DNA of 64,000 nucleotides from Paenibacillus sabuli (GTDB taxonomy: Bacteria > Bacillota > Bacilli > Paenibacillales > Paenibacillaceae): contig NZ_JACXIZ010000026.1 in the NCBI RefSeq assembly GCF_014705605.1, forward strand, positions 93,136-157,135. Direction: 5' to 3'. The position numbers and the translations under genes were made by a program. The notes under the pieces were generated by a model. The model made no database searches, had not been told where the DNA came from, and saw only the letters and a program-made list of their open reading frames with translations. Shown in pieces: positions 59,069 through 64,000 of this stretch (the first letter of the stretch is position 1; the number at the start of each line of letters is the position of its first letter).

Positions 59069-59238
59069 ACGTTATTCTACTAAAATGGGACATTACCATC
59101 GACGTTCTTCTACGTGATTCTACCTAAATGGAGCAGCAAATGTAGAACGTGCAAAAGAACAATGCCAAGCCAGAGTAGTCCTGTATTCCAATCCATTCCA
59201 ATTGAATTCCATTCAATGCATGCCAACCCGATGCATTG
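59069..59238 (+). promoter_or_regulatory. Leader region of the Wadjet operon with direct and inverted repeats
   Basis: ACGTTATTCTACTAAAATGG (59069-59088) and ACGTGATTCTACCTAAATGG (59112-59131) are direct repeats (17 of 20) with a 43-bp period. CAATGCAT (59214-59221) and ATGCATTG (59231-59238) form an 8-bp hairpin 6 nt before the AAAGGAGG site. The region is much more AT-rich than the flanks. No clean -35/-10 pair can be named; these repeats are candidate control sites. Confidence 0.5.
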
Positions 59239-59260
59239 CAACCTAAAGGAGGCGTCGTGC

Positions 59261-60775
59261 GTGGATCCGATTATCACGCCGGACAAGCTGCGGGCGGTGC
59301 CGGAGCTGTCGTATCTGACAGCGACCAACGTCGCGCGCTACCGGGCGGTCATGACCTATTGCTATACCGAATACCAGCGGCTCAAATACTGGCTGCGGCC
59401 GGAGGAAGTGCATGCGGGCGTGCTCGCCTGGGGCGTGCTGGACGGCTATACGCTGGAGCAGTGCATGTCCGATCTGGAGAGCCTGAAGAGCTGGGGCAAT
59501 CTGGCCTCCCGCCACGACGGGGGCCGGGCGCTGTCCGTGGAAGAATACATGCGCAAGAAGAGCCAGTACATGCTGACGCAATACGCGATCGAGATCGAGC
59601 GCATGCTGGAGGCGCTGGAGCAGGTGAAGGGCTACGGCGGCTCGCTGGAGACGACATACTTCGACACGATCACCTCATGCATTCACGAGGTGCGGCTGCG
59701 GGCGCTGGAGTTCGAGCCGGGGGAGGCGCTGAGCCACTGGGAGCAGCTCTACGAAGCGTTCAAGACGATGCACGAGAACGCCGCCGACTTCATCGCCAGC
59801 ATCCACTCGATCCAGGCCGAGGAGATGATGGCGACGGAGGGCTTCCTCGCGCTCAAGGACAACCTCGTGCATTACCTGCAGCACTTCGTCAAGGGGCTGC
59901 AGCGCAGCGCCTACAAGATCGAAGGCCAGCTGCAGCGGATCGGCGACGGGCTGCGGGACGCCTACGTGCAGAAGGTCATCGAGGGCGAGCTCGCCAAGCC
60001 GCGCCTGGAGGCGGGCAAGTCGGCCGAGGAGCTGGAGCAGGAGCTGCAGCAGGGCTGGGCCAATCTGCAGCGCTGGTTCGTCGGCGACGCGCTGGAGCCG
60101 AGCGAGCTGACGCTGCTGGAGCGGGCGACCAAGGACGCGATTGCCAAGGTGGTGCGCAGCGCGGTCCGGCTGCAGGAGCGGCGGCGCGGCGGGGTGAGCC
60201 GGCGTCGGGATCTGGAGACGCTGGCGCGGCGATTTGCGCAGCTGGAGCAGGTGGAGGACGCGCACCGGCTGGCGGCGTACGCCTTCGGCCTGTTCGCGAC
60301 GCGGCATATGCAGGGCCAGGACGAGCGCGGCACGGAGCGCGCGGATGTGTCGAGCTGGGACGAGGCGCCCAATGTGCGGCTCATTCGCTCGCGCAGCCGC
60401 CGCCGCATCGGCCGCACGGCCGCCGAGCCGATGCGCAGTCACGCTGCGAGCCGGGCGGCCTATCGCGAGCAGGTGCAGCGGCAGCTGGAGGAGGAGCGCC
60501 AATTCGTAAGGCGGATGCAGGCCCTGGGGAGCGTGCGCATCGGCGAGATGCCGGTGCTGCGCATGCACGAACGGCTGCGGCTGCTGCAGTGGATCGGACG
60601 CTGCACGGCCGCGGCCTCGCGGTCGTTTGAGACGGCGGACGGGCATCGCATCACGCTGAGCGTCCCCGAGGACGCGCGCGACGTCGCGGTGCTGCGCAGC
60701 GAGGACGGCGAGCTGACGATGCGCAATTACGGCCTCGAGGTCGCAGCCGGACAGGAGGCGAGCACGCATGGCTAG
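59261..60775 (+). CDS. jetA: Wadjet type II subunit JetA (DUF2397/TIGR02677)
   Basis: 504 residues, kleisin-like subunit. The segment PELSYLTATNVARYRAVMTYCYTEYQRLKYWLRPEEVH at the N-terminus and the basic C-terminal region with ADVSSWDEAPNVRLIRSRSRRRIGRT fit TIGR02677. In Wadjet it bridges the SMC-like heads that load onto and extrude plasmid DNA. GTG 59261 follows AAAGGAGG at 8 nt; a longer frame from 59114 would run through the leader hairpin. First gene of a tightly overlapping operon (8 nt into jetB). Domain assignment by sequence pattern and gene order. Confidence 0.85.
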   Translation: MDPIITPDKLRAVPELSYLTATNVARYRAVMTYCYTEYQRLKYWLRPEEVHAGVLAWGVLDGYTLEQCMSDLESLKSWGNLASRHDGGRALSVEEYMRKKSQYMLTQYAIEIERMLEALEQVKGYGGSLETTYFDTITSCIHEVRLRALEFEPGEALSHWEQLYEAFKTMHENAADFIASIHSIQAEEMMATEGFLALKDNLVHYLQHFVKGLQRSAYKIEGQLQRIGDGLRDAYVQKVIEGELAKPRLEAGKSAEELEQELQQGWANLQRWFVGDALEPSELTLLERATKDAIAKVVRSAVRLQERRRGGVSRRRDLETLARRFAQLEQVEDAHRLAAYAFGLFATRHMQGQDERGTERADVSSWDEAPNVRLIRSRSRRRIGRTAAEPMRSHAASRAAYREQVQRQLEEERQFVRRMQALGSVRIGEMPVLRMHERLRLLQWIGRCTAAASRSFETADGHRITLSVPEDARDVAVLRSEDGELTMRNYGLEVAAGQEASTHG

Positions 60776-62015
60776 AGGCGGCACGACCTCCTATACGCTG
60801 CGCCGCATGCGCGCGAGCCGCAAGGCGGACGGCGAGCACTGGCACGAGCGGCGGCGGGCGAGCGCGCATGCGCTGCTCAATCGGCACTGGATCACCAAGG
60901 ACGAGGACCCGGAGCTGTTCTACGCGATTCGCGACCAGTATCAGGAGCTGCGCGACTGGTTCGCGGAGTATGCCGGATTCTCGCTCATCCTGACGCGCAC
61001 GATGGCCAAGCTGGACAAGTCGCCGGTCGCCGCCGCGCCGTGGATGGGCATCGCCGAATTTCGCGAGCCGCGCGATTATGCCTTGTTCACCTATGCGCTG
61101 TGGTACCTGGAGAACAAGACGGAGCTGGACCAGTTCGTGCTGACGGATATCATCGAACAGGTGAGCGAGCAGCTCGTGGCGGTCGGGCTGACGATGGACT
61201 GGGAGAACTATGGCCACCGCATGTCGATGGTGCGCGCGCTCAAGAAGCTGCGTCAGCTCGGGGTGCTGCGCCACATCGACGGCGACGAGGGCGAGTGGGC
61301 GCGCGACGACAGTCGCACCAAGAATGTGCTGTACGAGTGCGCGCCGACGGCGCGCTATGTGCTGCGCCACTTCCCGCGCGAGCTGGAGGCCTATGAGACG
61401 ATCGAGGCCCATCAGGAGCAGACCGTGTATTCGGAGACGACCGACGGCGAGCTGCGCCGCCGGCGGCACCGCGTCTATCGGCGATTGCTGCTCGAGCCGG
61501 CTGTAGCCGACCGCGAGTGGGCGCAGGACGAATTGTTCTACGTGCAGACACAGCGCCGCTCGATCATGGATCAGCTGCAGTTCATGCTCGGCCTGGAGGG
61601 CAGCCGCTATCGCGAGGGCCTGTACTTCTACCATCCCGAGCCCAGCGGAGAATGCACGCTTTTTCCGACGGCGGCGGCCGTCTCGGATCTCGCGCTGCTG
61701 CTGGCGGGCGAGCTGCGGCGCCGTCTCGGCGAGCGCGACTGGCACGTGACGGAGCAGGGGACGGTGGAGCTGAGCGCGACCGATCTGGAGGGGCTGCTGT
61801 ATCAGATGAAGGAACGCTACGGCGACTATTGGAGCAAGGAGCACCGCAGCATGGGGCTGGGCGAGCTCGCGGCCGCGCTGACGGGGCATATGGCGGAGTG
61901 GGGCCTGGGCGCATGGCGATCGGGCGAGGGCGGCGAGCAGTTCGTCGTCTCGGCCGCGCTCTCGCGGTGGAATGCAGACTATGCCTGGGATGACGGGGAG
62001 GTCGGAGCGCGATGA
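60768..62015 (+). CDS. jetB: Wadjet type II subunit JetB (DUF2398/TIGR02678)
   Basis: 415 residues, winged-helix KITE-like subunit. Begins with a basic tail, then RRASAHALLNRHWITKDEDPELFYAIRDQYQELRDWFAEYAGFSLI and ALWYLENKTELDQFVLTDIIEQV, characteristic of TIGR02678. Partners with JetA on the SMC-like ATPase. Overlaps jetA by 8 nt and jetC by 4 nt (ATGA), as expected for subunits of one complex. Confidence 0.87.
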   Translation: MARGGTTSYTLRRMRASRKADGEHWHERRRASAHALLNRHWITKDEDPELFYAIRDQYQELRDWFAEYAGFSLILTRTMAKLDKSPVAAAPWMGIAEFREPRDYALFTYALWYLENKTELDQFVLTDIIEQVSEQLVAVGLTMDWENYGHRMSMVRALKKLRQLGVLRHIDGDEGEWARDDSRTKNVLYECAPTARYVLRHFPRELEAYETIEAHQEQTVYSETTDGELRRRRHRVYRRLLLEPAVADREWAQDELFYVQTQRRSIMDQLQFMLGLEGSRYREGLYFYHPEPSGECTLFPTAAAVSDLALLLAGELRRRLGERDWHVTEQGTVELSATDLEGLLYQMKERYGDYWSKEHRSMGLGELAAALTGHMAEWGLGAWRSGEGGEQFVVSAALSRWNADYAWDDGEVGAR

Positions 62016-64000
62016 GCGTCTATCCGACTGCCAAGGAAGCGAGGACTGAGATGGACACGACCAATACGACGACGGACAGGTCGAGCACAGAGACGGCTGC
62101 TGCGCGTGCTGCGACGGACAAGGCGAGGACGGAAATGGCCGCTGCGGAAGCTGAGATGGATCGCACGGCGTCGGGGACAGCCGGGGCTGCAGAGACGACC
62201 TTCGAGCGCCCGTCAGACGAGCGCCCGGAGGCCGGCCGGGAGGCGCGCGAGCGCTGGCAGATGCACCGGGCGGGCATCCTGAACTTCTGGTTCTACGAGG
62301 AGGAGGAATTCGAGCTGGAGCAGGGGCGGCTCGTGCTGCGCGGCACCAACGGCGCCGGCAAGTCGGTGACGATGCAGAGCCTGATCCCGCTCGTGCTCGA
62401 CGGGGACAAGCATCCGAACCGGCTCGATCCGTTCGGCTCGCGCGACCGCAAGATCGAATATTATCTGCTCGGCGACAAGGAGGAGCACAGCGACCGCACC
62501 GGCTATCTGTGGCTGGAGTTCCACCATCCGGTCAAGGGCATCTACAAGACGATCGGCATCGGTCTGCGCGCCCGGCGCGGCGCTTCGCAGGTCGGCTTCT
62601 GGGGCTTCGTGCTGGAGGATGGCCGCCGCATCGGCCGCGACTTCTGGCTGTATGACCGGGTGCTCCTGGAGGAGGGGCAGGGCAAATACCCGCTCGACCG
62701 CAAAGGGCTGACCGAGGCGATCGGGGCCGGCGGCCAGGTCGTGCAGGAGCAGCGCGGCTACCGGGACCTGGTCAACCGGGCGCTGTTCGGCTATCACGAC
62801 CGCGAGGCGTATGTCGATCTGCTCAATCTGCTCATCCAGCTGCGCAGTCCGAAGCTGTCCAAGGACGTGAAGCCGACGGCGATCTACGACATCCTGGTGC
62901 GGGCGCTGCCGCCGCTGCACGAGGAGGAGCTGCGGCCGCTCTCCGAGGTGATGGAGGACATGGATCAGCTCGCCGACCGGCTGGAGGAGCTGAAGCTGCA
63001 CCGCGTCGAGCTGGAGCGCTTGAGCCGTAGCTATGAACAATACAACCGGCACCTGCTGTACCGCAGCGGGGAGCGTCTGCTGCAGGCGCACGGCGAGCGC
63101 CAGGAGGCGCAGCGCGAGCTGTCGCGGCTGAGCGGAGAGCTGCGCGCAGCCGCTGAGGGGCGCGAGCAGATCGCGGCGGCGCAGACCGCCAATCAGGAGC
63201 AGACGGTCGCCGCCGACTCGGAGCTGGAGCTGCTCGGCCGCAGCGAAGCGATGGAGAAGCAGCACGAGCTCGAGCAGACCGAGCAGGCGCTGCGCGAGAC
63301 GGAGACGTATGCCGAGCAGGCGCAGCAGCGGCTGACGGCGGCGCTGCGCGGCTGCGAGTCGGCGGAGCTGGCCGCGGACAAGGCGCGCAAGCTCCAGGCC
63401 GAGCTGCTGGAGATGCAGCGCGACGGCCTGGAGGAGCTGGACGGCCTGGCCGCCGAGCTGGAGCTGGCCGATCACGGCGTCTACACGCGCTACTGGAGCC
63501 CGGAGCCGCCGGAGGACACGGCCTTCGTCCAGGCGTGGCGGCGCGATGTGGGGGCGCACCGCGCCGCGCTCGCGGGCGCGGCCGAGCTGGCCGAGCGCGA
63601 GCGCGAGGCGGGCCGGCTGGTGGCGGAGTTCGACCGGCAGCTCGGGGAGCTGCGCGCCGAGCGCGACGAGGCCGAGCTGGCGATGCGCACAGCGGCGGAG
63701 GCGGCCGAGACCGCGCTCTACGCCTGGAAGGAGCGGCTGCTCGTCTGGCGCGAGGGGCTGGCCGAGCTGCGCCTGCGCGAGGCGCAGCTGCAGGCGCTGC
63801 AGGCGGCGAGCGGCGCGCTCGGCTACGAGCAGCAACGACTGGAGGCGGTGCGCGAGCCGGTGCGGCAGGCGGCCGAGCAAGGGCGCGAGCGCCGGCTGCG
63901 GGCGCGGCTCGAGCTGGAGCAGCGCGTGCGCGAGCGCGAGGCCGAGCGTGAGGCGCTGCAGGCCGAGCGCGATGCCTGGGCGCGCAGCCGCGAGCCGGAG
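62012..64000 (+). CDS. jetC: Wadjet type II SMC-like ATPase JetC, 3' end outside the window
   Basis: First 663 residues of an open frame that runs off the window. Walker A GTNGAGKS with K117 follows RWQMHRAGILNFWFYEEEEFELEQGRLVLRG, the start pattern of TIGR02680 proteins. From about residue 320 the sequence is a long Glu/Ala/Leu/Arg-rich coiled coil (first arm). The Walker B half lies beyond the edge. Residues 1-78 are a Thr/Ala/Glu-rich low-complexity extension, so translation could also start at a later codon. Start ATG overlaps jetB. The complex hydrolyses ATP to extrude and then cleave circular DNA with JetD, which should follow (not visible). Confidence 0.85.
   Translation, partial: MSVYPTAKEARTEMDTTNTTTDRSSTETAAARAATDKARTEMAAAEAEMDRTASGTAGAAETTFERPSDERPEAGREARERWQMHRAGILNFWFYEEEEFELEQGRLVLRGTNGAGKSVTMQSLIPLVLDGDKHPNRLDPFGSRDRKIEYYLLGDKEEHSDRTGYLWLEFHHPVKGIYKTIGIGLRARRGASQVGFWGFVLEDGRRIGRDFWLYDRVLLEEGQGKYPLDRKGLTEAIGAGGQVVQEQRGYRDLVNRALFGYHDREAYVDLLNLLIQLRSPKLSKDVKPTAIYDILVRALPPLHEEELRPLSEVMEDMDQLADRLEELKLHRVELERLSRSYEQYNRHLLYRSGERLLQAHGERQEAQRELSRLSGELRAAAEGREQIAAAQTANQEQTVAADSELELLGRSEAMEKQHELEQTEQALRETETYAEQAQQRLTAALRGCESAELAADKARKLQAELLEMQRDGLEELDGLAAELELADHGVYTRYWSPEPPEDTAFVQAWRRDVGAHRAALAGAAELAEREREAGRLVAEFDRQLGELRAERDEAELAMRTAAEAAETALYAWKERLLVWREGLAELRLREAQLQALQAASGALGYEQQRLEAVREPVRQAAEQGRERRLRARLELEQRVREREAEREALQAERDAWARSREPE

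Overview
The window looks like chromosomal DNA of a GC-rich, Gram-positive, spore-forming Bacillota, most likely Paenibacillaceae (Cohnella/Paenibacillus type). The evidence is strong AGGAGG-type ribosome binding sites, lipoproteins with a lipobox, an SLH-anchored CAP protein, a bacillithiol gene pair (yojF-bshB2), remnants of a gerA-type spore germination operon, and many AraC/LacI/ROK regulators next to glycan enzymes. No rRNA or tRNA gene and no CRISPR array was seen.

Layout. 1-4.3 kb: truncated FAD monooxygenase divergent from a MarR regulator, then an ArsR-type regulator and a GH2 glycosidase with a promoter bracketed by a 20-bp inverted repeat. 4.3-11.5 kb: AraC regulator, beta-propeller protein, ThpR RNA phosphodiesterase, a broken serine hydrolase, a CE12-GH43 fusion glycan enzyme behind a structured leader, and RidA. 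11.5-21.2 kb: tctCBA tripartite transporter, cytoplasmic sulfatase and ROK repressor in one cassette, then a LacI regulator and L-fucose isomerase sharing an operator. 21.5-27 kb: DinB-like protein, DEAD-box helicase, chemotaxis receptor without an ectodomain, spermidine/polyamine synthase. 26.9-32.2 kb: a 1041-residue two-kinase hybrid sensor, its REC-BTAD regulator, and a CDF metal exporter. 32.8-35.9 kb: bacillithiol genes and a TrmA/RlmD-type RNA methyltransferase. 36-39 kb: relics of IS66 and ParA directly before a persulfide-detoxification operon (TusA-rhodanese, rhodanese-MBL dioxygenase, DsrE, CstR). 39-51.8 kb: membrane-anchored unknown, peroxiredoxin with TetR, Gfo/Idh oxidoreductase with HpcH aldolase, CAP-SLH protein, an unknown protein, germination-gene relics, LOG hydrolase, Tet-like translational GTPase, AraC, VOC protein. 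52-58.6 kb: 2Fe-2S protein with a FecCD-type ABC importer, then two overlapping DUF445 genes. 59.3 kb to the end: the first three genes of a type II Wadjet anti-plasmid system, JetA (DUF2397), JetB (DUF2398) and the start of JetC (SMC-like ATPase); JetD would lie beyond the window.

The genes combine into several small self-regulated modules: sugar/organosulfate uptake and hydrolysis (2-21 kb), thiol and persulfide homeostasis (32.8-40.7 kb), metal handling (31 and 52-55 kb) and defence (59-64 kb).

Between the modules lies a dispersed family of palindromic intergenic repeats (four clusters, at 25.5, 32.5, 46.4 and 58.9 kb) built from a ~27-bp unit with the core CGCTAAGCG in mirrored A-A-B-B order. 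It is not explained by any gene and, with the Wadjet locus, is the most notable structure in the window.
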